Shown here one piece after another: positions 53,771 through 64,000 of a DNA stretch of 64,000 nucleotides. The DNA comes from Castor canadensis (lineage: Eukaryota > Chordata > Mammalia > Rodentia > Castoridae), in the NCBI RefSeq assembly GCF_047511655.1, contig NC_133401.1, positions 18,039,501 through 18,103,500 of the forward strand, in the 5' to 3' direction. The first letter of the stretch is position 1. Every line of letters begins with the position of its first letter. Both the position numbers and the translations under genes were made by a program. Below the pieces are notes generated by a model. It made no database searches. It had not been told where the DNA came from and worked only from the letters and a program-made list of their open reading frames with translations.

Positions 53771-54199
53771 TAGTGTCAATAATAGTTTATTTTAATATGT
53801 AAGCCCCCATTTTGTCTTTTAAGAATAAGTGAAAATCTTTAATATACAGTACAATATACATGTTTACAGATATATACTCTAGGTGACCAATATCTGATCG
53901 TTTTAATTATCAGAGTGGAGTACACAGTATTCAGGTGTCTAAGTATCTTCATTTAAAGATAATAGTCATGATACAATTACAATATAATTATAATTACAAT
54001 TACAATATAAGCCTGCCTGCAAAATGCTAGCATCACTAACAATTTCAATTTAGAGGGCACCAGCTTGGTGCATTTTTGAAGGCTTATAGACTTGGAGAAC
54101 ATAAATACATTTAGCATACAAAGGATCTACATACAATTATCTCCACTACATAGATGTCCTTTATATATTAATTCAACTTCTACTTTTTGTATTTTTATT

Positions 54200-54415
54200 T
54201 TTATTTGATGGCACTGGGGTTTGAACTCAGGGCCTCACACTTGCTAAGCAGCTTTCTTACCACTTGAGGCACTCCATCAGTCCTATTTTTGTGAAGGGTT
54301 TTTCAAGAAAGGGTCTCACAAACTGTTTGTCTGGGCTGGCCTCAAACTGCAGTCCTCCTGATCGCTGCCTCCTGAGTAGCTAAGATTACAGGTGGGGGCC
54401 ACCGGCACCCTGATT
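54200..54415 (-). mobile_element. Dimeric SINE, reverse
   Basis: 'gatggcactggggtttgaactcagggcctcacacttgc' ... 'gctaagattacaggtgggggccaccggcacc'. Confidence 0.86.
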
Positions 54416-54849
54416 AACTTCTACTTTTAAAGCAAAAGTTAGATCCTTTGGCTTTGTAGAGAAACAGGTGTATGCCACTGATGAAAATCAAAGCTTTAGG
54501 TTTCTTATAAATTGGACAGTGCCAGTAATTCCAAGTAGCCTTATTTCCTGAAGTACAAGTGCAGCTCATATATAAGACACATTTGGTTAAGACAAAAAGA
54601 CAGCCAGATTTTAAATAGCAGGACTGCCCAAATGCAGGGTTTTTCCATCTTACTAGTATTAATTACAGACAGCAGACATGCCAGACTTTATTGACTTACT
54701 TTAAAAGCCCAGAGCACTTGCTGATCATCTTGTTGTACTAAATTTGAGTACCTTTAACTCTAGAAACTTTTGCAAAACAGATAAGTTTTAGGTTTATATA
54801 TTTTTAAGTTTTAGGTTTATATATTGAATGTATAAGAACTGCCCAAAAT

Positions 54850-54995
54850 CGTAGTGTATCAACTGCTCATTTAGGGCAGGAGCTTAAGGGCATGTAAGAG
54901 GGGTGAACTTGTTCAAAATACACCATACACATCTATGGGATTATCACAGTGAACCCCCTTGTACTATTAATGCATGAGAAATTGAAAATAGTAAA
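54850..54995 (+). mobile_element. LINE-1 3' tail
   Basis: 'cttgttcaaaatacaccatacac...ttatcacagtgaacccccttgtactattaatgcatg' matches the L1 tail at 37957 and 40155. Confidence 0.6.
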
Positions 54996-55294
54996 CAAAG
55001 GGGTTATTTAAAAGACTGTCATAAACATACCCTTAAATAAGCTCTGACTCAGTTCAGATTCAATTTCCTAGGTAGTCAAAAGTCTGACAAAATTCAAAAA
55101 ACACAAGCAATTATGTTGATAAAATGCAAAATCTCTGTAAGACAGTTCTTTGTAAATGTTACCAAGAGCAGAGTATTTCTAAGAAACCATTAAAGTATTG
55201 TTGCTTTACAGATAGAGAATTAGGTTCTACTTTTAAATCAGTTTAAAATTAGGTTCTACTTTTAAATATTTGAGCTTAGAAAATTCTTTAGGTA

Positions 55295-55372
55295 ACTTTT
55301 TTTTTTTTTTTTTGACTCAGGACCTCGAACTTGCTAGGCAGGTGCTCTACCACTTGAGCCACGCCCATAAGA
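55295..55372 (-). mobile_element. ID-like SINE, reverse
   Basis: T run, 'gactcaggacctcgaacttgctaggcaggtgctctaccacttgagcc'. Confidence 0.83.
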
Positions 55373-55831
55373 CCTTCCCATATCTTCTTACATTTCTTTC
55401 CTATTTTCTGGGGTTTTTTTCTGAATTCCAAAATAATTTTTATAAAATTTTTCAGCTTATACAAAATTTTTTCTCAATAAAATAAATTACTGTTTCTTTT
55501 ATATTGTTTACCAAACCATAGCCTAAACACTTTTTCAGGTTTTTTGCATATAGAATTGCACATGTTAGAGTCTTAAGTCTTAGTAATCTTGCTCTTAGTG
55601 AAGACCAAGAGAAAATCAATTTTAAATGGCTTTTATTTCATACTAATGACTTATGAAAGTGCATTTATTAATTAGACCCAAATATATTGCAAAAGAGAAT
55701 GGAATCTAAATTCTACTTATGGCAGAATGAAACAGATTAAGATCATCTGTCCGTATGACTGAACTTTAACATCCTTATTTTACTGTAACTCTTATGTAGA
55801 CCTTATTGCTGCTTGGATTTTATTATCTTCT

Positions 55832-55915
55832 TTTTGGTGGTGCTGGGGTTTGAACTCAGGGCCTCATGATTGCTAGACAATGTACTCTTACCACGTGAGC
55901 CACTTGGCAGCTCTG
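55832..55915 (-). mobile_element. ID-like SINE, reverse
   Basis: 'ggtggtgctggggtttgaactcagggcctcatgattgc'. Confidence 0.84.
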
Positions 55916-56207
55916 CTTGGATTTTAAAAAGTCCTTTTAACATATTTTTTCTTGTGGTCTCCTATAAGTTTAGGAGTTACAGGATGCTACATTCCAGCAA
56001 GAGCTGAATGAGATAATGAAGTTTCCAAACAACCTTGAATAGCAAAACTATCTTAAAACAAAATTTAAAAAAAGCAAAAGGGAAAGTATACACAAAGCCA
56101 AAAAGTTTATATGTTAACCCAGCTTAACCCTGCACTTTCAGTCAAGAATCATCCTAAAGTTACTCACTTATGTATACTTATCTATACACACACTAAATTG
56201 TTTTCTC

Positions 56208-56392
56208 TTTGGCGGCACTGGGGTTTGAACTGAGGGCCTCACACTTGCTAGGCAGGCACTCTTACTGATGGATTTTTTTTAAGATAAGTTCTCACAAACT
56301 ATTAGCCTCAGCTGGCTTTGAGCCATAGCCTCCTGATCTCTGCCTCCTGAGTAGCTGGGATTACAGGAGTGAACCATGGTGCCTGCCTACAA
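56208..56392 (-). mobile_element. Dimeric SINE, reverse
   Basis: 'ggcggcactggggtttgaactgagggcc' ... 'gctgggattacaggagtgaaccatggtgcc'. Confidence 0.85.
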
Positions 56393-56696
56393 AGTTGTTT
56401 TAGATGAGGCTTACCAAGAATACCAACATATAAGTGCATAAAATGAGAACTACAGGTACACTAGTCAATTGTTTGAGGGAATTCCAGGGGAAGACTAAAT
56501 CTTTCCCAATGCTGCTTTAGGACTCCTTTTCCTAGAGACTTATCTTCGTGTTTAAAGCAAGAATCCTGTCATGGAAGAGTTTCGGGGCAATCTTCAACAG
56601 GATTGTTGTTACAGCCCTCAGACCTTTCACCCTCCACCAAGTCAATCATCATCAACATAGACTAATACACAAAATGACACAGAAAAACAAGTTAAT

Positions 56697-56892
56697 TGGC
56701 TGGGTGCCAGTGGCTCACACCTGTCATCCTAGCCACTTAGGAGGCTCTGATCAGGAAGATCACAGTTCAACATCAGCCTGGGCAAATAGTTCTCGAGACC
56801 CTATCTCAAAAAACCCTTCACAAAAAAAGGGCTGGTGGAGAGGCTCAAGGTGTAGGCCCCGGGTTCAAGCCCCAGTACCACAAAAAAAATTA
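56697..56892 (+). mobile_element. Dimeric SINE
   Basis: 'ggctgggtgccagtggctcacacctgtcatcc' ... 'gctggtggagaggctcaaggtgtaggcc'. Confidence 0.88.
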
Positions 56893-57407
56893 ATTTAAAT
56901 TACATTCTTAGATCATTTTTGGTCATAGGCCTGTAACTGTAGGTCAATCAGTTTGCCACTATCTTTCCCAAAGGGCTTTCAGACATGATGCCTCCCATAA
57001 TAAACACAACAAACACAATGCACCCCCCAAAAAAAAATCCTGAAGGGAATTCCCAAAAACTAAGGCCAAAAAATGGGAACTTTACACATAAGAACAAAGA
57101 CAACAGGTGGTGATGAATTCCCTAGGCCCCCCAGTCCTGCTTAACTCATGATTTGCATTCCAAATGGTGCCACATAAAAATGATCCTGAGAGGCCAGGAA
57201 GCCCACAGGTGGACCTCCTCAAATAGGTGGAATCAAGGGTTTCAGTATGCACATCAAAGGACATACCCAAGCTTGGCCAAGGCAAGATGTCATGACTTCT
57301 TTCAAACCTTTTTTCTTTTCTCCTAAGTCATTCCAAAAGCAGGAGTCCTATGCCTGCAATCCAAGGGGAAGAAAATTGGAGTTGCCCAGAAAAATAACTA
57401 AAGCAAA

Positions 57408-57490
57408 AAACAGGAGGGGATCTGGCTCGAGTGACAGAGCACCTGCCTAGCAATTGCAAGGACCTGAGTTCAAAACCCATAACTCCAAAA
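57408..57490 (+). mobile_element. ID-like SINE
   Basis: 'ctggctcgagtgacagagcacctgcctagcaattgcaagg'. Confidence 0.8.
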
Positions 57491-57691
57491 GGAAAGAATA
57501 AAAATAGAAAGGAAAAAAAAAAAAAGACAACCAAGAGACCAGTACTATTAGAACCATGTGGACAAAAAAAAAAGAAACTAGGGAGAGATCATGTAAGACC
57601 TTGGAGGTCATGCTAACATGGGAACTAATCAAGCAGAGAAAAATTTAACAGGGAGACTTCATTTATTTAGAACACATTAAAATTGCTTAGT

Positions 57692-58000
57692 TTCAGATCA
57701 GGTTTGGTGGCTCACATCTGTAATCCCAGCTACTCGGGAGATGAAGAGGATGGTGGCTTGAGGCCAGGCCAGACAAAAAGTTTCAAGACCCCCATCTCAA
57801 CCAGGTGTGGTATGGGGCATGACTGTCATCCCAGCAATGCTGGAGATGGAGTAGGAGGATCACAGTCTGAGGTTGACTCCAGGGAAAAGTAGGAGACCCT
57901 ACCTGAGAAACAAACAAAAGCAAAAAGGACTGGGGGTATGGCCCAAGAGGTAGAGTGCTCTAAGTATGAGGCCCTGGGTCCAAACCCCAGTACCACCCAA
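57692..58000 (+). mobile_element. B1-like, B1-like and ID-like SINE string
   Basis: 'ggtttggtggctcacatctgtaatcccagctactcgggag' at 57700, a second B1-like piece from 57800, then 'ctgggggtatggcccaagaggtagagtgc'. Confidence 0.82.
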
Positions 58001-58210
58001 AATAACAACAAACAAAACATAGTTTCAGCTATGTCAGCTAGCTCCTTGATGGAGGAAATAAAGATCCTGGCTGCTGGGGACATGAGAGTTTGATTAAAGA
58101 ACAGGACTTAGGCCCCTAAAATAAATTAGCATCTTCCAGTCTTTCAACAAACTGAACATTTTGTACCTGGAGACAGAAGATACTTGCAAAGCAGAACAAA
58201 GAATTAGCAT

Positions 58211-58430
58211 TTGGGAGGCGCCTGTGGCTCACACCTGTAATCCTAGCTCCTCGGGAGGCACAGATCAGGAGGACTGAGATTTGAAGCCAGCCCAGGCAAG
58301 TAGTTCATGAGACCCTATCTTGAAAAAATACGTATCAAAAAAATAAGGCTAGTGAAATGGCTCAAGTGGTAGAGTGCCTGCCTAGTAAGTGTGAGGCCCT
58401 GAGTTCAAACCACAGTACTGCCAAAATATA
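58211..58430 (+). mobile_element. Dimeric SINE
   Basis: 'ttgggaggcgcctgtggctcacacctgtaatcc' ... 'ggctagtgaaatggctcaagtggtagagtgcctgcc'. Confidence 0.87.
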
Positions 58431-58512
58431 TATGCATGTGTGTAATACATATTTATATTTATATAAATATATATTATTAGATATATATGCATATATATAT
58501 GTATATATGAAG
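58428..58512. repeat. AT-rich (TATA)n simple repeat
   Basis: Alternating TA/TATG units after the SINE tail. Confidence 0.88.
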
Positions 58513-58514
58513 GA

Positions 58515-59330
58515 AGGATAAGAAGCCATTCACACAGAATGAAGGCTGAAACGAGGGCTTAACATAGTAACAAGGGAATGCAAATAAAAACCACAGGTAC
58601 GGTGATGCACCCCCCAAGTCTGGCTAGTTTTAATTTTTTTTCTATCAGGCAGAACAAGAGGAATGCACCCAGAACTACCACACTGGGGAACAATTCCACT
58701 CTTTTGAATAAAATGAGAAATTCACTGTGCCCCATGATCCAGCAAAGCCCACATCCAGAGGTCAACTTAAGAGTAAGTCTTCAGCTGGGAACTGGTGGCT
58801 CACGCCTGTAATCCCAGCTACTCAGCAGGCAGAGATCAGGAGGATCGAGGTTTGAAGCCAGCCTGGGCAAATAGTTCACAAGACCCTATCTCAAAAAGAA
58901 AAAAAAAAAAAACCTTTGCAAAAATAGGGCTGGTGGAGTGTCTCAAGGTGAAAGCCCTGAATTCAAGCTCCAGTACCAGAAAAAAAAAAGTAATTCTTGA
59001 TCATGTGTGCCAGGAGATGACAAGAAAAGTCATAGGCAGTGGTGGGCATATAGCAATCAAAGTAATAATCTAGATTGAATCCTGGATGATCCTGGGAAAG
59101 GAAGGAAGGAGGGAGGGAGAGAGAGAGGAAAGGAAGGAAGGCAGAAAGGAAGGGGAAAGGAATTGTGATGTATTTATTTAATAGAATATTATTTAGCACT
59201 GAAAACAAGTCCATGTTTATTATATACAACAAGACAGATGTGTCCTCATTTATAAAGTGTCAGAACACAAGCAAAAGTAACCTACATGCAGTCTTGTGAC
59301 ATGAATGTGGCAGGGTTATTTTTTAAAAGT
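58515..59330 (+). mobile_element. LINE-1 3' portion split by a SINE and a (GGAA)n repeat
   Basis: 'gggaatgcaaataaaaaccacagg' and 'gccccatgatccagcaaagccc' before the SINE (58782-58990); 'tagaatattatttagcactg' after the (GGAA)n stretch (59098-59160). Confidence 0.72.
58782..58992 (+). mobile_element. Dimeric SINE
   Basis: 'agctgggaactggtggctcacgcctgtaatcccagc' ... 'gctggtggagtgtctcaaggtgaaagcc'. Confidence 0.88.
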
Positions 59331-59499
59331 AAGCGATACTAATCCCTTGTTGGATGAAGAGTTGGCACAGACTTTCTTCCATTCTGTAGGTTGCTCTATG
59401 CCCTGGTGATTTTCCTTTAAAGGACTCAAAAAGTTAAATAGCAAAAAAATCAAGTAATCCAACCAATAAATGGGCAAAGGAACTGAGCAGATCATTTTC

Positions 59500-60280
59500 A
59501 AATGAAGAAGTAAACGTGGTCAATAAATGCAAGCAAAAGTGCGCACCATCTTTAGCCACAAAGGAAATGCAAATCAAATGTCACTGAGAGTCCATCACCT
59601 TAGTCAGATGGCTGTCATCAAGAAAACAAACAGCTGGCAAAGATGTGGGGAAAGGGACCCTCATAGGCTACTGGAGGGAATGTAAATTAGTGCACCAACT
59701 ATGGAAATCAACATAGTTCCTCAAGAAATTCAAAATAGGGCTGGTGGAGTGGCTCAAGTGTTAAGAGCACCTGCCTAGTAAGCGTGAGGCCCTGAGTTCA
59801 AACACCAGTACTGCCAAAAAAAGAAACTAAAAACAGAGCTACCGTATGATCCTGCTATACAACTCCTGGCACATATCCAAAGGAACATTAAGTCAGCATT
59901 TAATAGAGCCACCTGCACACTCATGTTTATAGCAGCACAATTCACAACAGCCCAACAACTGATGAACGGATAAAGAAAATGTGGCATAGGTACACGATGG
60001 AGTATTATTCAGCCGTAAAGAAGAATGAAATTATGTTGTTTGCAAGAAAATGGATAGAACTGAAAATCATCTTGATAAGTGAAATAATCCAGAGTCAGAA
60101 GGACAAATATCACATTTTCTCTCACATGTGGAATCTAGAGTATGCAGGGAAGTCTATAAAAGTAAAAGGGGGACTATTGGGAATGTGGAGGGGGAAAAGG
60201 AAAGGTGGATCAGAAAGGGTAATGGAGGGGGGAGTATGATAAAAACATGTCATATGCTCGTATGGAAATATTAAAACGAA
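59500..60280 (+). mobile_element. LINE-1 3' portion with ID insertion
   Basis: 'cacaaaggaaatgcaaatcaaatg', 'tggctgtcatcaagaaaacaaac', 'gtattattcagccgtaaagaag'. ID SINE at 59738-59822. Similar to the copy at 39400-40210, though the copies differ. Confidence 0.86.
59738..59825 (+). mobile_element. ID-like SINE in LINE-1
   Basis: 'ctggtggagtggctcaagtgttaagagcacctgcctagtaagcg'. Confidence 0.86.
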
Positions 60281-60289
60281 ACCTCTCTT

Positions 60290-60456
60290 TTTTTTTTGGT
60301 GGGACTGGGATTTAAACTCAGGGTCTACTACTCTGGTTATTTTGAAGAAGAGGTCTATCAAACTACTTTCCTAGGTTGGCCTCAAATCTCAGTCCTCCTG
60401 ATCTCAGCCTCTCAAGTAGCTAGGATTACATGTGTGAGCCTCTGGCACTTGGCATC
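60290..60456 (-). mobile_element. Dimeric SINE, reverse, ID half truncated
   Basis: 'ggtgggactgggatttaaactcagggtc' then directly 'ctctggttattttgaagaagagg' and the B1-like 'gctaggattacatgtgtgagcc'. Confidence 0.82.
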
Positions 60457-60774
60457 TTTTAAAAATAGAATGTAAAAGATGACAGGAACACAGTGGGGGA
60501 CATGAACAAAATATGTCATATGCATGTATGAAATTGTCACAATGAAACCAATTACTCTGATAGACGCTAATTTTTAAAAGAATGAAAAAACATCAAAAAA
60601 TATTTTAAAACATAAAGGCAGAACTATTACTAAAAACTAAATGTTTTAAAGTAAAAAAATTGATTTTGCAAATCTAAAAAGAAAAAGAAAAGCAACAGAA
60701 AATCTGAAGACAAAGTTTAGCAAATCTTGGAGTGGTGAGAAAAGAAGGGCCCAGATGGCAACTTCTAAGAAAAT

Positions 60775-60930
60775 TGAGCCAGCCTCCAGTGACTCACACC
60801 CGTAATCCCAGCTACTCAGGAGGCAGAGGTCAGGAGGATCACGGTTCGAGGCCAGGCTGAGTAAATAGTTCTTGAGTCCCTATCTCTAAAGTGCTGGCGA
60901 TGTGGCTCAAGTGATAGAGCACCTGCCTCA
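60775..60930 (+). mobile_element. Dimeric SINE, 3' truncated
   Basis: 'gccagcctccagtgactcacacccgtaatcccagc' ... 'tgtggctcaagtgatagagcacctgcc', without the 'gagttcaaac' end. Confidence 0.82.
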
Positions 60931-61019
60931 TCTCAAAACAAACAGGAAGCCCTTCCACAGTGCTATTCCAAAATCATCTTGCAAGTCATAAACAAAAATC
61001 TTTGTTCTTATTTTTTTTA

Positions 61020-61195
61020 CCTTTTTTTTTTTTTCAGTACTGGGTTTGAACTCAGTGCCTTTACATTGAGCTGCTCCACCAGCCCTTTTTTGCTTTAAGT
61101 ATTTTTCATACAGGGCCATGCTTTTGTCCAGGGCTGGCCTGGGACTGTGATCCTGTTACCTAGTATAGCTGGGATGACAGGTCTGTGCTACCATG
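61020..61195 (-). mobile_element. Dimeric SINE, reverse
   Basis: 'cagtactgggtttgaactcagtgcctttacattgagctgc' ... 'gtatagctgggatgacagg'. Confidence 0.82.
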
Positions 61196-61506
61196 TGATT
61201 TATTTTTGACATATAGCAATCCACATATTTTTATGAGGCACAATGTGATGTTTTGATTCATGATCAAATCAAGGTGATTAACATATCCACCACTCAAACA
61301 CTCTATGTCACCTGCAGTGAAATATTCAACGTCCTCTTTTCTAGCTATTTTATCTTGAAATATGCATTACTGTTGCTTATGATTACTATACTGCACTGTA
61401 CTGTGGAACACCACAAAGTATTCCTTCTGTCTGATTCTAACTTTGCACACGTGACCAATGTCTCCCCTCCTCACCTTTCTCTCTCCTGTCCCCAGTTCGG
61501 GTTGGA

Positions 61507-61507
<1 letters not shown>

Positions 61508-61537
<30 letters not shown>

Positions 61538-61556
61538 CTTCTTCTTCTTCTTCTTC
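61508..61556. repeat. (TTC)n / (GAA)n microsatellite
   Basis: About 16 uninterrupted TTC units. Confidence 0.96.
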
Positions 61557-61589
61557 CACATTCTTTTTTTCTCTCTCTTTTTTTTTTTG

Positions 61590-61910
61590 TGGTACTGGGG
61601 TTTGAACTCAGGACCTACACCTTTAGCCACTCCATCAGCCCTTTTTTGTGATGGGTTTTTTTCGAGATAGGGTTTTGCAAACTATTTGCCCTGGTTGAGT
61701 TTACCTCGATCCTCCTGATCTTTGCTGCCTGAGTAGCTAGGATTACAGACGTGAGCCACCGGCACCCAGCTGCCTTCCTCTTTCTCCCTTTCCCTCTCCC
61801 CTCCCCCTCCTCTTCCCCCTCCTTTCCTTTTCAAACTGGGGTTTGAACTCAGGACCTCGTCCTTGCTAGGCAGGTGCCTTACTACTGTACCACACACCCC
61901 AGCCCTCTTG
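61590..61910 (-). mobile_element. Dimeric SINE and ID-like SINE, both reverse
   Basis: 61590-61772 dimer ('gtggtactggggtttgaactcaggacctacacc', 'gattacagacgtgagccaccggcaccc'); CT-rich spacer; 61835-61908 ID unit. Confidence 0.84.
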
Positions 61911-62177
61911 ACTGTCTACTATGAGCAAAATGCTATTTGGAGGAAGAGTGTGAGAACAAAGCACTTTATTTCCCTCCGTTTGTATTTATATAAAGAGGAG
62001 CTTTTGTGTTTTATGTGTTATAAAATAGGTCTCATGCATTCTGTTTTCTGTCAGCTATTTTTGTCATTCGTTTTTGTCTTCTTTGAGACCATACTCCTTA
62101 AAACCTTAGTGGACTCCCAAAGTTATACCCTCATAGCACTTAGCAAGGCATTTCCTATAATAATAAATCCCGTCCTT

Positions 62178-62545
62178 TTTGGTGCTAAGTTTGAACTCAG
62201 GGCATTGTACCTTGTAGGTAGGCTCTCTATCACTTGAGCCATGCCCCCAACCCTTATATTTGGTTATTTTTCAGTTAGGGTCTCACATTTTTGCCTAGGG
62301 CCAGCCTTGGACTGCAATCCCACTACGCTTTTGCCCCTGCTGGCCTCAGACCATGATCCTCCTACCTGTGCCTCTCTTGTAGCTCACATCACAGTTACAT
62401 GCCACTATGCCCAGTTATTAGTTAAGATGGGGCCTAGTGAACTTGTCCCCTACACCTGGCTGGCCTTAAACCATGATCCTCCTGATCCTGCCTCCAAAGT
62501 AGCTGGGATTACAGGCATGACCCATCACACCTGGCTCTCTGAGCA
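62178..62545 (-). mobile_element. ID plus two B1-like segments, reverse
   Basis: 'ggtgctaagtttgaactcagggcattg', then B1-like parts ending 'catgccactatgccc' (about 62412) and 'gcatgacccatcacacctggc' (about 62536). Third copy of the long composite form. Confidence 0.8.
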
Positions 62546-63419
62546 CTTTTTAATGAAGAACATTAGCCATGACGCCTGAACTACGTGATTGTGTTAGGAA
62601 GTTAGGACTGAAGAGACCAAGGAGGCCCACATTTCTACTCTAAGAAGTGCAGGCATTTGAGAAATCAAACAGTTAAGGACACCAAAAAGGAGGAACCAGA
62701 GAAGTGGAAGAAAAACCAACAGAAGGGAAGCCCCAGTGAAGGTAAGGGAGATGTTCTCCTGTAGACAGTGATCTGCCCTGGCCCCCGGCTTCTCCTCTTC
62801 AGGGCCCTTTCCTGTTGTCTTCACCCATGGGATTGCTCAGCCTTATTTTCTGTGACTCATCTTTTGAGTCACTTCCTGTAAGCACTGTCAGCCTCCTCAC
62901 CTCTCTCATCCTCCAAGTACTCACCTGGCCAAACTCTAGCCAGGTGTGTTTTCCAGGCAAGCTGAACTAGCAGGAGGAAACCATCCAGCCAGCTGGACAG
63001 GTTTGACCCGAATTAGAGAAACCACAGACCTTCCATCCCCACCAGGCCATTTCTCCAGGTCTCTGATGTGCTTGCAATCCACCCCCCAGCTGATGGGCAG
63101 GCCCCACACCTTCTGTGCAAACTAAGGCTATTGGATGAGCAAACCCTGTCACCCATCCAGAGTCCAGCTGGGGATGGGTCAACGGGAGGCCTTCTTCCCA
63201 TTGTCTTCTTCCCTTTTCTTGTCACCTCCCAGATGAGGCCCTTTTGACCCCAGTCCCTGTGATACATTGCCTCTCTCTAGAACAGAGGTCATTGCCCTTC
63301 CCTCCTTCCTCCTTCCCTCTCTCTCTGCCAGACAGAGGAACAAAACCAACAATGTGTGTAGTTGTGCAACCAGGAGTGCTAGGCCAGAGGTCCAACTCCT
63401 AGGTTCTGCGTGTCCAAAA

Positions 63420-63765
63420 TGCCAAATAAAGAGACGAGCAGTGGCGAAGGGCAGAGAAAGATGTATTATGTGGCCCGGGCACCCATGGGAAGAGGCAAAG
63501 CGGGCACTTTGGCCCATCTTGAGGGGGGCACATCTGAGCTTTAGTTTTAAGTAGAAGACTAGGGCTGGGGGGCAAGAGGTATGCAGAATTATTCACAGTC
63601 CAGGCAGAGCATGGCATAGCTCATCATTATCAAAGAGTTCTGGAGAAGCTGTCATCTGTCATTACTGGAGGGGAGTGATCTGGTCAAGATAAGAAGTGGT
63701 TGCCGGGTGAGTGCTCTGCCCTGGTAAGGCTCTGCTGTTTTCTTTCATCCCTTGTTGGATAGGTG
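63420..63765 (-). mobile_element. Possible LTR remnant
   Basis: On the minus strand, a promoter-like TACTTAAAAC, then a CT-rich, R/U5-like segment ('catctttctctgcccttcgcc', 'gctcgtctctttatttggc'). No internal retroviral sequence is beside it. Confidence 0.35.
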
Positions 63766-63771
63766 TCATTG

Positions 63772-63966
63772 AGCTTGGTGCCAGTGGCTCATGCCTGTAA
63801 TTCTAGCTACTCAGGAGGCAGAGATCAGGAGGATTGAGGTTCAAAGCCAGCCTGGGCAAATAGTTCGCAAGACACTACCCCAAAAAAACACAACACAGAA
63901 GAGGGCTGGTGGAGTAGCTCATAGCGTAGGCCCTGAGTTAAAATCCCAATTACCCCCCTCCCCCCA
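63772..63966 (+). mobile_element. Dimeric SINE
   Basis: 'gcttggtgccagtggctcatgcctgtaattctagc' ... 'gggctggtggagtagctcatagcgtagg'. Confidence 0.88.
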
Positions 63967-64000
63967 AAAAATGTTATTGATCAGTCATGTCCTTTCTGGA

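Larger units (their letters stand above)
51418..64000. other. Noncoding, repeat-rich DNA right of the CpG island
   Basis: 12.6 kb without a recognised coding exon; possibly BICRA intron 1. SINEs, LINE-1 3' ends, two LTR candidates, AT-rich simple repeats. 62590-63420 is unique sequence with no repeat recognised, and contains an isolated donor-like GAAG|GTAAGG near 62740. Confidence 0.65.

Noticed and set aside
62594-63617. Several 70-110 codon frames on the minus strand in unique DNA
   Set aside because: They overlap in different frames without a recognisable domain; a BICRA exon could not be identified here.

Overview
This window is mammalian nuclear DNA, most likely from a rodent. Three things point there: interspersed B1-like (7SL) and ID-like (tRNA-type) SINEs, often fused into a dimer; fragments of LINE-1; and interrupted vertebrate genes. 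The dimer's 3' half ('gctggtggagtggctcaag...tagagcacctgcctagcaagc...ccctgagttcaaa') suggests a castorimorph such as beaver, but that is inference from repeat style. There are no bacterial genes, CRISPR arrays or operons.

Layout. 1-8132 (minus strand): the first coding exon (8035-8132) and about 8 kb of the first intron of NAPA (alpha-SNAP), whose remaining exons lie beyond the left edge. 8030-8640: CpG-rich NAPA promoter. 8640-10980: short intergenic gap with SINEs and a MIR. 10980-36028 (minus strand): the whole coding region of ZNF541. I reconstructed 15 coding exons; every junction is GT-AG, the phases agree, and the sum is 3972 nt (1323 codons plus stop). The predicted protein carries three N-terminal C2H2 fingers, a long Pro/Ser/Gly-rich linker, a fourth finger, an ELM2-SANT module and a last C2H2 finger before a poly-Glu stretch. 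36-50 kb: ZNF541 5' flank, mostly SINEs, LINE-1 3' ends, one probable solo LTR and a long GA/GGAA microsatellite. 50.9-51.5 kb: a second strong CpG island with Sp1, E2F, MYB-like and YY1-like motifs and a possible noncoding first exon on the plus strand. By the human gene order NAPA-ZNF541-BICRA this may be the BICRA promoter. 51.5-64 kb: noncoding, repeat-rich DNA with two possible minus-strand LTR remnants.

How the genes relate. NAPA is a housekeeping membrane-fusion factor. ZNF541 is a germ-cell chromatin protein (HDAC-associated, ELM2-SANT). They are neighbours in the same orientation with no functional link visible here. I found no convincing undescribed biological system. The most useful observations are the complete ZNF541 model, its expanded glutamate tract, a weak donor whose retention would yield a protein without ELM2-SANT, a tandem duplication carrying independent SINEs, and the structure of the 51-kb CpG island.
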